Positions 27,750 through 36,504 of a DNA stretch of 64,000 nucleotides are shown here, one piece after another. Position numbers and translations under genes: made by a program. The DNA is from Acidovorax sp. A1169 (GTDB lineage: Bacteria > Pseudomonadota > Gammaproteobacteria > Burkholderiales > Burkholderiaceae_C). Position 1 is the first letter of the stretch, and each line of letters begins with the position of its first letter. The notes under the pieces are model-generated. The model was not told where the DNA came from and ran no database searches. It saw nothing but the letters and a program-made list of their open reading frames with translations. The stretch is taken from contig NZ_JAUZDX010000012.1 of assembly GCF_030704685.1 (NCBI RefSeq), positions 1 to 64,000 of the forward strand. The letters are read 5' to 3'.

Positions 27750-28894
27750 CACACCAGCCGCGCAGCCACCAGTTCCTTCTTCAGATAGGCGTAGAACAGC
27801 GGGGCCGCCACCAGCCCGGCGGGGCCGAACACGGCCTCGGCCACGAACATCACGCTCAGCAGCTCCCACACGCCCATGTGCGTGCGCCGGCCCACGACCT
27901 TGGCGTTGATCACGTACTCGGCCTTGTGGATCAGGATCAGGAAGCCCAGGCAGGCTGCAGCGGCCATGGGCGATACCGAGAGGCCGACGATGGTGATCAC
28001 CGCGTTGCACAGCAGGTTGCCCACGATGGGCACCAGCCCGGCCACGAAGGTCAGCGTGATCAGCACGGGGGTGTAGGGCAGTTCCAGCCCCCACAGCGGC
28101 AGGATGAACAGCAGGAACAGGGCGGTGAGCAGGGTGTTGAAGCTCGCGATCCAGAACTGCGCGGCCACGATCTGGCGGAAGGCCTCGCCCAGCAGCGTGA
28201 TGCGCTGCTGCAGGGCGGCGGCCAGGGGCCCGCGCGGCGGTGCCGGCGGCCGCACCGCCGCGAGCGAGCCGATCAGCAGACCTACGTAGGCGAACAGCAG
28301 CCCCGCCAGCCAGGCACGCCCGGCCATGGCCAGCGCGCCAGCCTTGGCCCCCAGGTAGCTGGCGATGATGCGCTGGATCTCGGCCGCACCTTCGGGCAGG
28401 TGGCTGGCCATGTCGGTCGGCAGCTTCAGCCGCAGCTCCAGCACCGTGCGCGCCATGTAGTCGAGCAGTTCGCGGTATTGCTGCGGCGCCTCCACCAGGT
28501 AGCCGCGCGAATGCGTGACCCCTATCGCCAGCAGCACCAGCGGCGAGAGCATGACCACGGCGGCCGCGGTCAGTTCCGCCAGGCGCGGCAGCACGCTGGA
28601 GGCAGGTGGGTCCCGGCGCCGGGCCAACTGCGCCAGCCAGGCCGCGAGCGCGCGCGTGGCGAGGAAACCCAGGCACACGCACAGCAGGCCCGGCAGCAGG
28701 TTGCGCCACATCACCAGCAGCAGCGCGCCGGCCATCAGCAGGTAGCTGGCCAGTGCCACGCCGCGCGGCAGCGTTGCAAAAGGGGCGGGTGCGCCGATGC
28801 CGGCCCCCGTGACAGGTACAGCGGGCGTGCCGGTTTGGTGGGCGGGCACGATGCTCCTGCCCGCTTCAGGCGGTTCCAGCGGTGGCTGCGCCAT
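27749..28894 (-). CDS. AI-2E family transporter
   Basis: This 381-residue permease has around eight membrane helices and the conserved C-terminal signature of the AI-2E/PerM family (TFVAGLVPIVGNLL, followed by a GPAGLVAAPL-type end). Family members export autoinducer-2 or act as Na+/H+ antiporters; the role here is unknown. It starts 14 bp after purM and is probably co-transcribed, an arrangement I recall from other Comamonadaceae. Its stop touches the 105-bp repeat. Confidence 0.88.
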   Translation of the reverse strand: MAQPPLEPPEAGRSIVPAHQTGTPAVPVTGAGIGAPAPFATLPRGVALASYLLMAGALLLVMWRNLLPGLLCVCLGFLATRALAAWLAQLARRRDPPASSVLPRLAELTAAAVVMLSPLVLLAIGVTHSRGYLVEAPQQYRELLDYMARTVLELRLKLPTDMASHLPEGAAEIQRIIASYLGAKAGALAMAGRAWLAGLLFAYVGLLIGSLAAVRPPAPPRGPLAAALQQRITLLGEAFRQIVAAQFWIASFNTLLTALFLLFILPLWGLELPYTPVLITLTFVAGLVPIVGNLLCNAVITIVGLSVSPMAAAACLGFLILIHKAEYVINAKVVGRRTHMGVWELLSVMFVAEAVFGPAGLVAAPLFYAYLKKELVAARLV

Positions 28895-28908
28895 GGCGCG
28901 TGGCCGCC

Positions 28909-29952
28909 TCAGGCGACGACCACGGCGGCGCCGTCACCGCGTGGCGCAATGGCGCCAATGGTGTACACCTTTTCGCCCGCAGCCGCCAGCGTGGCGGCCG
29001 TGGCGGCAGCGTTGGCGGCATCCACCACCACCACCATGCCGATGCCGTTGTTGAAGGTGCGGTTCATCTCGATGTCGTCGATGCCGGCCGTCTTTTGCAG
29101 CCAGGCGAACAGCTCGGTCTGGGGCCAACTGCCCTTGGTGAGGTGGGCGGCGGTGCCTTCGGGTAGCACGCGCGGGATGTTCTCCAGCAGACCGCCGCCG
29201 GTGATGTGGGCCAGCGCCTTGATGGGGTGGGCGGCCAGCGCGGCCAGCACGTTCTTCACATAAAGGCGCGTGGGTTCCATGATGGCCTGCTTGAAGGGCT
29301 TGCCGTCTAGCGTGGCGGGGGTGTCGGCGCCGGCGCGCTCGATGCACTTGCGGACCAGGCTGAAACCGTTGGAATGCACGCCGTGGCTGGCCAGGCCCAG
29401 CACCACGTCGCCGGGCTGCACGTCCTTGCCGGTGAGGATCTTGGATTTTTCGACCGCGCCCACGGCAAAGCCGGCCAGGTCGTATTCGCCTGTGGGGTAC
29501 ATGCCGGGCATTTCAGCGGTTTCGCCGCCGATCAGCGCGCAGCCGCTCAGCTCGCAGCCCCGGGCGATGCCGCCCACCACGGCCGCTGCCGTATCCACGT
29601 CGAGCTTGCCGCAGGCAAAGTAATCGAGGAAGAACAGCGGTTCAGCGCCCTGCACCAGCACGTCGTTGACGCTCATGGCCACCAGGTCGATGCCCACGGT
29701 GTCGTGCATGTTCCACTCGAAGGCCAGCTTGAGCTTGGTGCCCACGCCATCGGTACCGGAGACCAGCACGGGCTCCTTGTAGCGCTTGGGCACCTCGAAC
29801 AGCGCGCCAAAGCCGCCGATACCGGCCAGCACGCCTTCGCGCATGGTTTTCTTCGCCAGGGGCTTGATGCGTTCAACCAGCGCGTCGCCTGCGTCGATGT
29901 CAACGCCGGCGTCTTTGTAGGAAAGGGGGGTGGGGGTGGCGGAGGAGCTCAT
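28909..29952 (-). CDS. purM: Phosphoribosylformylglycinamidine cyclo-ligase
   Basis: This 347-residue enzyme makes aminoimidazole ribotide from FGAM and ATP, step five of purine synthesis. Typical motifs are [40 protein letters not shown] and HITGGGL. ATG 29952 is selected because it matches the usual N-terminus; the frame stays open upstream through a probable unrelated remnant. It is divergent from hda. Confidence 0.96.
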   Translation of the reverse strand: MSSSATPTPLSYKDAGVDIDAGDALVERIKPLAKKTMREGVLAGIGGFGALFEVPKRYKEPVLVSGTDGVGTKLKLAFEWNMHDTVGIDLVAMSVNDVLVQGAEPLFFLDYFACGKLDVDTAAAVVGGIARGCELSGCALIGGETAEMPGMYPTGEYDLAGFAVGAVEKSKILTGKDVQPGDVVLGLASHGVHSNGFSLVRKCIERAGADTPATLDGKPFKQAIMEPTRLYVKNVLAALAAHPIKALAHITGGGLLENIPRVLPEGTAAHLTKGSWPQTELFAWLQKTAGIDDIEMNRTFNNGIGMVVVVDAANAAATAATLAAAGEKVYTIGAIAPRGDGAAVVVA

Positions 29953-30428
29953 GGATGGTGTGGTGCTGGTAGGCCCGCACGGCGGGCTGGAATCCGGGGA
30001 TTTTAAGGGGCATGCTCCGCGGCTGGCTCTCAGCCCTGTCGAAACGGGGGCTTTGGAGGGCGGCGCGACAGGTCTGCCCGCCACGCCGCTGGCGCCCAGC
30101 CAGGCGGCGATGCCCTGGTAACGCAGGGCCGACAGCGCGTTGGCGGCGATCAGCAGTACCAGGCCCCAGGCGAGCAGCGTGGTGTGCTTGCATCATGGCG
30201 CCGGCAGGAGACTAAAATCGGTCATATTGTCGCTGCCGGGATCTTTCGCAAGAGGCGTCCCGGGGCGATGCAACGGCCCCTGTGCCGCCACTTTTGCCGC
30301 GTTCCGCCGCAGTCACCTACGGCCAGACATCTTTCAATGCCACCTGTGATGCCGCTGCTGATCTTCTCCCTGCCCGCCGCTTTCGCGCCCACCGCCACGG
30401 GCCGGCCCCTGCTGCCTGGGTGCCGCGC
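29953..30428. pseudogene. Intergenic region with a possible membrane-gene remnant
   Basis: No intact gene is seen in these 476 bp. On the minus strand, continuing upstream of purM in the same frame, about 30054-30190 encodes a plausible membrane helix ([21 protein letters not shown]) with no start codon in frame. An ATG in another frame (about 30195) would reach it only by a frameshift. It may be the remnant of a small membrane gene. The right-hand part should contain the hda promoter. Confidence 0.3.
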
Positions 30429-31127
30429 ATGAAGCAACTGGCGCTCGACATCGGCCTGGCCACGGGGCCAACGCTTTCCCGCTTCTTCCCCGGCCCGAAT
30501 GAGGCCTCTTTGCAACACCTGCGCCTGGCGGCCGGGGTCGGCAGCAGCCAGGCCACCCGCTCGCCGGTGCCCACCTACCTCTGGGGCGAATCCGGCAGCG
30601 GCAAATCGCACCTGCTCAAGGCCGTGCGCCAGGCGCTGCGCGACCAGGGCGACAGCGTCGGCTGGCTCGACCCTGCCGTGGCCGAGCCGCCCGAGTTCGA
30701 CGAAGGCTGGTCCGCCGTGCTCATGGACGACGTGCACCTGTACAGCACGGCCCAGCAGGCCACGGCATTCAACTGGTTCGTCAACGCCATCAGCCCGGCC
30801 AGTGGCAGCCAGCGCTGGGTGCTGGCTGCCGGCAGCCTGCCGCCGGCAGACCTGCCGTTGCGTGACGACCTGCGCAGCCGCCTGGGCTGGGGTCATGTGT
30901 TCCAGCTGCAGCTGCTGGGCGAGCCCGAGCGGCGCGCGGTGCTGCGCCAGGAGGCTGACGCGCGCGGCGTGTTCCTGGGCGACGAAGTCATGGACTACAT
31001 GCTCAACCGCTTCTCGCGCGACCTGGGCAGCCTCATGCAACTGCTCGACCAGCTCGACGCCTTTGCCCTGCGCACCCAGCGCGCCATCACCATTCCGCTG
31101 CTCAAGACGATGCTCGAGTCCGAATGA
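30429..31127 (+). CDS. hda: DnaA regulatory inactivator Hda
   Basis: This 232-residue AAA+ protein promotes ATP hydrolysis by DnaA together with the beta clamp, preventing re-initiation of replication. The N-terminus MKQLALDIGL contains the QL-type clamp-binding motif. Walker A is GESGSGKSH and Walker B VLMDDVHLY. The size fits Hda, which lacks the DNA-binding domain of DnaA. It is the first gene of the hda-HAD-pcnB-folK group, conserved in related bacteria. Confidence 0.94.
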   Translation: MKQLALDIGLATGPTLSRFFPGPNEASLQHLRLAAGVGSSQATRSPVPTYLWGESGSGKSHLLKAVRQALRDQGDSVGWLDPAVAEPPEFDEGWSAVLMDDVHLYSTAQQATAFNWFVNAISPASGSQRWVLAAGSLPPADLPLRDDLRSRLGWGHVFQLQLLGEPERRAVLRQEADARGVFLGDEVMDYMLNRFSRDLGSLMQLLDQLDAFALRTQRAITIPLLKTMLESE

Positions 31128-31151
31128 TCCCGCGCACCCACCTGCTGGCGC

Positions 31152-31874
31152 ATGCCCGCACCTGACCGAATGACCACCCCCGCTTCCCTGGCCAGCCGCC
31201 CCCGGCTCGCGCTGTTCGACCTGGACCACACGCTGCTGCCGCTCGACTCCGATTACGAGTGGGGCGAGTTCACCATCCGCATCGGCTGGAACGACCCGGT
31301 CGAGTTCGCGCGCCGCAACGGCGAGTTCTACGCCCATTACCAGGCAGGTACACTCGACGTACACGATTACGTGCGCTTTGCCACCGAGGCCGTGCGTTTG
31401 CGCGGGCCCGATGCTGCGGCCGCCGCGCATGAACGGTTCATGCGCGAGGTCATCACCCCGGCGATACAACCCCAGGCCCTGGCCCTGGTGCAGCAGCACC
31501 TGGACGCGGGGGACGAGGTGCTGATCGTCACCGCCACCAACGAGTTTGTGACCACCCCGATCGCCAAGGCGCTGGGGGTGGGCGAGCTGCTGGCCGTGCA
31601 ACTGGTGCGCGATGCGGCTGGCTGGTACACCGGCGAGATCGACGGCGTGCCCACCATGCGCGAAGGCAAGGTGACGCGCATGGAACAATGGCTGGCCCAG
31701 CGCCAGCTCACCTGGGGTGATGTCGAGAGCACGTTCTACAGCGACTCTATGAACGACGTGCCCCTGCTCGAAAAGGTCGACCACCCGGTCGCCACCAACC
31801 CCGACCCGCGCCTGCGGGCGCTGGCCCAGGAGCGTGGCTGGCGCATACTGGACCTGTTTACTGCACACCCATGA
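31152..31874 (+). CDS. HAD-superfamily (PSP-like) hydrolase
   Basis: This 240-residue phosphatase has motif I DLDHTLLP (residues about 23-30), motif II in IVTATNEF, Lys in REGKVTRME and motif III in SDSMNDVPLL, placing it with IB-type HAD hydrolases such as histidinol-phosphate or phosphoserine phosphatase. A second ATG (31170) is also possible. It overlaps pcnB by four bases (ATGA) and starts 24 bp after hda. Confidence 0.9.
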   Translation: MPAPDRMTTPASLASRPRLALFDLDHTLLPLDSDYEWGEFTIRIGWNDPVEFARRNGEFYAHYQAGTLDVHDYVRFATEAVRLRGPDAAAAAHERFMREVITPAIQPQALALVQQHLDAGDEVLIVTATNEFVTTPIAKALGVGELLAVQLVRDAAGWYTGEIDGVPTMREGKVTRMEQWLAQRQLTWGDVESTFYSDSMNDVPLLEKVDHPVATNPDPRLRALAQERGWRILDLFTAHP

Positions 31875-33523
31875 TCAAGAAGTTCATCGACAAACTGCTG
31901 GGCAAATCGACGCCCGGCACCTCGGGCGGCAAGCCGCATTTCGGCAAGCGCGAAGAGGTGCCCGCCACCGTGCACGGCATCAACCCCGAGCTGGTGGACC
32001 GCCGGGCGGCCGAGGTCGTGGCCACGCTCAAGCAGGCCGGCTTCGAGGCCTATATCGTCGGTGGCGCCGTGCGCGACCTGCTGCTGGGCCTGCGCCCCAA
32101 GGACTTCGACGTGGCCACCAATGCCACGCCCGAGCAGGTCAAGGGGCTGTTCCGCCGGGCCTTCATCATCGGCAAGCGCTTTCGCATCGTGCACGTGGTG
32201 CATGGCCGGGGCCGCGAGCACGAGGTGATCGAGGTGTCGACCTTCCGCGCCTACCTGGACAACGCCGCCGCCGGCCAGGTCGCGGGCAACGAGAAGACCA
32301 GCAAGCAGCAGCTGTCAGGCATGCAGCATGCCGTGGACGCCAGCGGCCGCGTGCTGCGTGACAACGTCTGGGGCCCGCAGGACGAGGACGCCACGCGCCG
32401 CGACTTCACCGTCAACGCCATGTACTACGACCCGGTTAGTCAGATCGTGGTGGACTACCACAAGGGTATCCAGGACGCCAAGAAGAAGACGCTGCGCATG
32501 ATCGGCGACCCCGCCACGCGCTACCGCGAAGACCCGGTGCGCATCATCCGCGCCGTGCGCTTTGCCGCCAAGCTCAGCGCCCTGGGCTTCACCATCGAGA
32601 CCAAGACAGCCGCGCCCCTGGTGCAGTCGCAAACGCTGCTCGCCGACGTGCCGCAAAGCCGCATGTTCGACGAGATGCTCAAGCTCTTGCAGACCGGCCA
32701 TGCCATCGCCACCATCGCACAGCTCAAGAAGCTCGGCATGTCCAAGGGCATCTACCCACTGCTGGACGTGGCGGTGGAGCGCGCCGAGACCCCCTTCGTG
32801 AGCGCTGCGCTGGCCGACACCGACCGCCGCGTGGGTGAGGGCAAGCCCGTGGCGCCGAGCTTCCTGCTCGCCTGCGTGCTGTGGGAAGACGTGCGCAACG
32901 GCTGGAACGAGCGCATGACCAACCAGCGCCAGCATGCGCTGCCGGCACTGCAGGAGGCCATCGACGAGGTGTTCGACAAGCGCATCGGCGACGTGTCGGG
33001 ACGCGGCAAGCTGGCGGCCGACATGCGCGAGATCTGGGTCATGCAGCCGCGCTTTGAAAAGCGCGTGGGCAGCACGCCCTTCGGCATGGTCATGCAGCCG
33101 CGCTTTCGCGCCGGCTTCGACTTCCTGCGCCTGCGTGCCGACGTGGGCGAGATCGGCGAGGCCCTGGCTGAGTGGTGGCAGGACTTCCAGGCCGCCGACG
33201 ACGACCGCCGCGAAGACCTGATGGACCAGGCCCGCGAAGAACAGAAGGCGCGCCAGCGTGTGAGCCAGCCTACGGCGCGCCGCGTGCCCAAGGCATCGCC
33301 GGACGGCGAGGGCCAAGCCCCGGCGGCCCCGCAACCCAAGCCACGTGCGCCCCGCGCTGCCGCTGCCGATGGCGGGCAGGACGATGCAGACGACTTCGCT
33401 CCCGACCAGGGTGGCGACGCCATTCCCCCGGACGGCAGCGCCCCCAAGAAGCGCCGCCGCCGTCGCCGCAAGCCCACGGGCGGTGGTGGCGGAGAAGGCT
33501 CTGCCGCGCCTGCGGCAGAGTGA
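31871..33523 (+). CDS. pcnB: Poly(A) polymerase I
   Basis: This 550-residue enzyme adds poly(A) tails to RNA 3' ends, promoting decay. The nucleotidyltransferase signature is VGGAVRDLLLG with the DFDVAT metal pair, then RRDFTVNAMYY and the RNA-binding region REDPVRIIRAVRFAAKL. The C-terminus is a long basic tail (KKRRRRRRK) and a low-complexity proline/alanine stretch. It overlaps the HAD gene at its start and folK at a GTGA. Confidence 0.95.
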   Translation: MIKKFIDKLLGKSTPGTSGGKPHFGKREEVPATVHGINPELVDRRAAEVVATLKQAGFEAYIVGGAVRDLLLGLRPKDFDVATNATPEQVKGLFRRAFIIGKRFRIVHVVHGRGREHEVIEVSTFRAYLDNAAAGQVAGNEKTSKQQLSGMQHAVDASGRVLRDNVWGPQDEDATRRDFTVNAMYYDPVSQIVVDYHKGIQDAKKKTLRMIGDPATRYREDPVRIIRAVRFAAKLSALGFTIETKTAAPLVQSQTLLADVPQSRMFDEMLKLLQTGHAIATIAQLKKLGMSKGIYPLLDVAVERAETPFVSAALADTDRRVGEGKPVAPSFLLACVLWEDVRNGWNERMTNQRQHALPALQEAIDEVFDKRIGDVSGRGKLAADMREIWVMQPRFEKRVGSTPFGMVMQPRFRAGFDFLRLRADVGEIGEALAEWWQDFQAADDDRREDLMDQAREEQKARQRVSQPTARRVPKASPDGEGQAPAAPQPKPRAPRAAAADGGQDDADDFAPDQGGDAIPPDGSAPKKRRRRRRKPTGGGGGEGSAAPAAE

Positions 33524-33537
33524 GCCAGGCCGCCGGC

Positions 33538-34038
33538 ATGGGCGCCACCACAGCGGTCTTCATCGGCCTGGGCGCCAACCTCGGTGACCGGGGTGCCGCC
33601 CTGCAACAGGCTCTGGCCTCCCTGGCGGCCCTGCCGCAGACAGAGGTGCGCCAGGTCTCCTCGCTGTACCGCAGCGCGCCGGTGGATGCCGATGGCCCCG
33701 ACTACCTGAACGCCGTGGCCGAGCTGGCCACGGAGCTGACCCCCAAGGCCCTGCTGCAGGCCCTGCAGGCCATCGAAGTGGCAGCGGGCCGCGAACGCCT
33801 GTACCGCAATGCGCCGCGCACGCTGGACCTCGACATCCTGCTCTACGGCGACGAGGCCATCGCCACGCCCGATCTCACCGTGCCGCACCCGCGCATGGGG
33901 GAACGGGCCTTCGTGCTGCTGCCCTTGTCCGAGCTGGCGCCCGAGCGCGTCACGCCAGCTCAGCTCGATGCCGTTGCCAGCCAGCGCATTGAGCGGACAG
34001 ACGCATTGCTCTGGCCAGTGGCAGGCTCCAGCGGCTAG
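33538..34038 (+). CDS. folK: HPPK (6-hydroxymethyldihydropterin pyrophosphokinase)
   Basis: This enzyme of about 166 residues pyrophosphorylates 6-hydroxymethyl-7,8-dihydropterin in folate synthesis. Motifs are IGLGANLGDR and RTLDLDILLYG. ATG 33538 gives the usual N-terminus; GTG 33520 overlapping the pcnB stop (GTGA) is an alternative. Its stop TAG is formed by the TA of the target site and the first G of the adjacent 266-bp element. Confidence 0.94.
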   Translation: MGATTAVFIGLGANLGDRGAALQQALASLAALPQTEVRQVSSLYRSAPVDADGPDYLNAVAELATELTPKALLQALQAIEVAAGRERLYRNAPRTLDLDILLYGDEAIATPDLTVPHPRMGERAFVLLPLSELAPERVTPAQLDAVASQRIERTDALLWPVAGSSG

Positions 34039-34303
34039 GGCCTGTTCACACTAATTTCGGGGATCGCGTTGCCCGGCCTGGGGGCTGGATGCAAGGCGCC
34101 CGCGTGCAGCAAGGTGTGCACCTTGCAAGCGCGGACAACGCCGCAGACGGCCCCCAGGCCGGGCAACCCGAAGGGAAGGCCCTTGCCGGCGCGCCACTCG
34201 TCGTTGCGCTCCTTGCGTGTGCACATGCACACGCTGCGTCACGCGCCTAGACTGGCACGCCGGTAAGGGCCTTCGCGACCCCGAAATTAGTGTGAACAGG
34301 CCC
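34038..34303. mobile_element. 266-bp MITE-like element, copy 1
   Basis: Terminal inverted repeats of 25 bp begin GGGCCTGTTCACACTAATTT at each end, flanked by TA on both sides (34036-34037 and 34304-34305), a likely TA target duplication. Inside are two long inverted arms: 34068-34085 with 34150-34167 (18 bp, perfect), and 34176-34191 with 34258-34273 (one mismatch), each with a nested palindrome in the loop (34109-34126; 34215-34234). No coding gene is present. A copy with 4 mismatches by eye, inverted, is at 62914-63179. Confidence 0.85.
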
Positions 34304-35031
34304 TAAACAATCCTGGGCAGCCGCGCGGCCAGCCCCTGCACCACCACCTCCGTCCAGGCATCGAAGCCCGCATCCAGCGGGTGCGTGCTGCCGCTGCTCC
34401 AGCGCACCACGAAGGCGCGGTTGGCCATCTGTGGCAGATGGCGCGCCAGGGTGGGGCAGGCCTCGCCATCGATCTGCGCCAAGCGCTCCTGGTGGCCTGC
34501 GGCCCAGCCGTCGGGGTCGTCATCGGGCTGCGGCGCCAGCTCCAGGGTCACGAAGCTGACCATGGCGGCAATCACCACGTTGTAGGCATCGAAGAGGCCC
34601 TGGTCCGCGAACCCGGCCGATTCCAGCAACGCCAGGATGCGGTCCAGCAGCAGCGGGTTCAGGCTGGCGTTGGAGACCAGTTGCGCACCGAGCACCGGGG
34701 CAATGCGCGGGTGCCGGTGCACGGCCCGCCGATAGCGCGCGAACAGGGCGCGCAGCTCCGTGCGCCAGTCTCCTGCCGCGTCGGGTGGTTCCAGCGCGCC
34801 CACGGCGGCCGTCACCGCGCCGGCGATCAGCGCGTTGCGCCCACCCGGCACATGCCAGTACAGCGCCGTGGGGTACACGCCCAGCGAGCGGGCCAGGTCG
34901 CGCACGCTGAAACCCTCCACCCCCCGCTGGTCGATCAGCGCCAGGGCGGCTGCCAGCACGCTCTCGCGCGACAGGGGCGTCCCGGCTGCGGCATCGGGGG
35001 TAACGGGGGCTTTGGTGCGGGCGCGGGGCAT
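34303..35031 (-). CDS. TetR family regulator
   Basis: This 242-residue regulator has an N-terminal TetR helix-turn-helix (about 20-66: VEGFSVRDLARSLGVYPTALYWHV) and a C-terminal ligand domain of TetR_C type. ATG 35031 is used; the longer frame upstream would span the promoter of the divergent gene. The operator-like dyad at 35126-35138 lies between it and the aminotransferase gene. Its TAG stop is formed with the edge of the 266-bp element. Confidence 0.9.
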   Translation of the reverse strand: MPRARTKAPVTPDAAAGTPLSRESVLAAALALIDQRGVEGFSVRDLARSLGVYPTALYWHVPGGRNALIAGAVTAAVGALEPPDAAGDWRTELRALFARYRRAVHRHPRIAPVLGAQLVSNASLNPLLLDRILALLESAGFADQGLFDAYNVVIAAMVSFVTLELAPQPDDDPDGWAAGHQERLAQIDGEACPTLARHLPQMANRAFVVRWSSGSTHPLDAGFDAWTEVVVQGLAARLPRIV

Positions 35032-35125
35032 CGGGAAAGGGCGGGGACAGTTGCCGGATTGTCGGGCATCCGGCAGCGCCGAACGCTGCCACTTGCCAGA
35101 TCGCCCTCCGGCATCCATAATTTCT

Positions 35126-35138
35126 TGTACACCGTACA
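35126..35138. promoter_or_regulatory. TetR-type operator dyad
   Basis: TGTAC-ACC-GTACA is a perfect 5-bp inverted repeat located 10 bp before the aminotransferase ATG (35148) and 95 bp from the TetR start. Its place between the two divergent genes and next to the start suggests repression of the aminotransferase. Confidence 0.6.
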
Positions 35139-35147
35139 GGAGATCGC

Positions 35148-36461
35148 ATGAACGCTACCCAGTCTCCCGTGGACCAAGCCCTGTTCCAGGCCGTGGAGAA
35201 GTACCGCGCACGCAACCCACGCAGCGCCGCCCTGCTGGCCGAAGCGGAAACGGCGCTGCCCGGCGGCAATACCCGCAGCGTGCTGTTCCACGCCCCCTTC
35301 CCGCTCAGCATGGCGCGCGGCGCTGGCTGCAGGGTGTGGGATGCCGACGGGCATGAATACATCGATGCGCTGGGCGAGTTCACGGCGGGGCTCTATGGCC
35401 ACTCCCACCCTGTGATCATGGGTGCCATCCAGGAGGCGCTGGCCGGCGGCATCAACCTCTCGTCCCACACGGCGCGCGAGGGCCTGCTGGCGCACGAGAT
35501 ACAGCGGCGCTTTCCCTCCATGGAGCTGATGCGCTTTGCCAATTCGGGCACCGAGGCCAATCTGCTGGCCCTGGCCGCCGCCAAGGCCCACACGGGGCGC
35601 AGCAAGGTGATCGTGTTCGACGGGGCCTACCACGGCGGCGTGCTCACCTTCGCGGGCGGGGGCTCGCCGATGAACGTGCCGCACGATTTCGTGCTGGCGC
35701 GCTACAACGATGCCGACGGCGTACGCGCGCTGGTGGCCGCGCAGGGGGCGGAAATCGCTGCCATCCTGGTCGAGCCCATGCTCGGTGCCGGAGGCTGCAT
35801 TCCTGGCGAGTCGGCCTTCCTGCAGGCGCTGCGCACCCTGGCCGACGATTGCGGTGCGCTGCTGGTGTTTGACGAGGTGATGACCTCGCGCCTGTCTTTC
35901 GGTGGCCGGCAGGCGCTGCTGTCCATCCGGCCGGACCTCACCACGGCGGGCAAGTACCTGGGCGGGGGTATGTCGTTCGGGGTGTTCGGCGGGCGCCGCG
36001 ACGTCATGGAGCGCTTCGACCCGCGCCGCCCTGACGCGCTGGCACACGCCGGCACCTTCAACAACAACGTGCTCACCATGGCCGCCGGGCATGCGGGCCT
36101 CAGCGAAGTGCTGACTGCCGAGGTGGTGCAGGCACTCAATACACGCGGCGAGCAGCTGCGCGCGCGCTTCAACGCGGTGCTGGCCGGCCACGGTGTGGAC
36201 ATGGCCTTCACCGGCACGGGATCGCTGATGACGCTGCACGCCACGGCCGCGCCCGTGCACTCACCCGCCGACCTGCAGGGCACCGACGGGCGCGCCAAGG
36301 ACCTGCTGTTCTTCGGCCTGCTGGAAGAGGGCGTTTTCATGGCCCGGCGCGGCCTGATCGCGCTGTCACTGCCCGTGGGCGACGCTGAATGCGATGCCAT
36401 GGTGGCCGCGCTGGAGGCCGTGGTGGCAAGGCACCGCAACGTGCTGCCGGCCCGGGCATGA
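35148..36461 (+). CDS. Class III aminotransferase (glutamate-1-semialdehyde mutase-like)
   Basis: This 437-residue PLP enzyme resembles HemL and related aminotransferases: MRFANSGTEANLLAL, FDGAYHG, LLVFDEVMTSRL, PLP lysine in TAGKYLGGGMSFG and AGTFNNNVLTMAAG. It is too different in genomic setting to be the housekeeping hemL; probably a catabolic aminotransferase. It is divergent from the TetR gene and has a TGTAC-ACC-GTACA dyad just upstream, so it is probably repressor-controlled. A terminator for the convergent gene lies at its stop. Confidence 0.9.
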   Translation: MNATQSPVDQALFQAVEKYRARNPRSAALLAEAETALPGGNTRSVLFHAPFPLSMARGAGCRVWDADGHEYIDALGEFTAGLYGHSHPVIMGAIQEALAGGINLSSHTAREGLLAHEIQRRFPSMELMRFANSGTEANLLALAAAKAHTGRSKVIVFDGAYHGGVLTFAGGGSPMNVPHDFVLARYNDADGVRALVAAQGAEIAAILVEPMLGAGGCIPGESAFLQALRTLADDCGALLVFDEVMTSRLSFGGRQALLSIRPDLTTAGKYLGGGMSFGVFGGRRDVMERFDPRRPDALAHAGTFNNNVLTMAAGHAGLSEVLTAEVVQALNTRGEQLRARFNAVLAGHGVDMAFTGTGSLMTLHATAAPVHSPADLQGTDGRAKDLLFFGLLEEGVFMARRGLIALSLPVGDAECDAMVAALEAVVARHRNVLPARA

Positions 36462-36482
36462 AAAAGCGCCCCGCGGGGCGCT
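36461..36482 (-). terminator. Terminator of the Bug receptor gene
   Basis: A perfect hairpin AGCGCCCC/GGGGCGCT (36465-36482) with two-base loop is followed, reading leftward, by five T residues (36461-36465 complement). It lies 22 bp beyond the Bug receptor stop and at the end of the convergent aminotransferase gene. Confidence 0.8.
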
Positions 36483-36504
36483 GAAGAAGGGGGCGGTGGG
36501 GCGG

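Noticed and set aside
26547..28709. A 720-codon minus-strand frame across the esterase and permease genes
   Set aside because: It overlaps two real genes and a repeat, and has no recognisable domain.
34051..34266. Several 60-75-codon frames inside the 266-bp elements
   Set aside because: They arise from the inverted arms, occur on both strands and in several frames, and contain no transposase motif.
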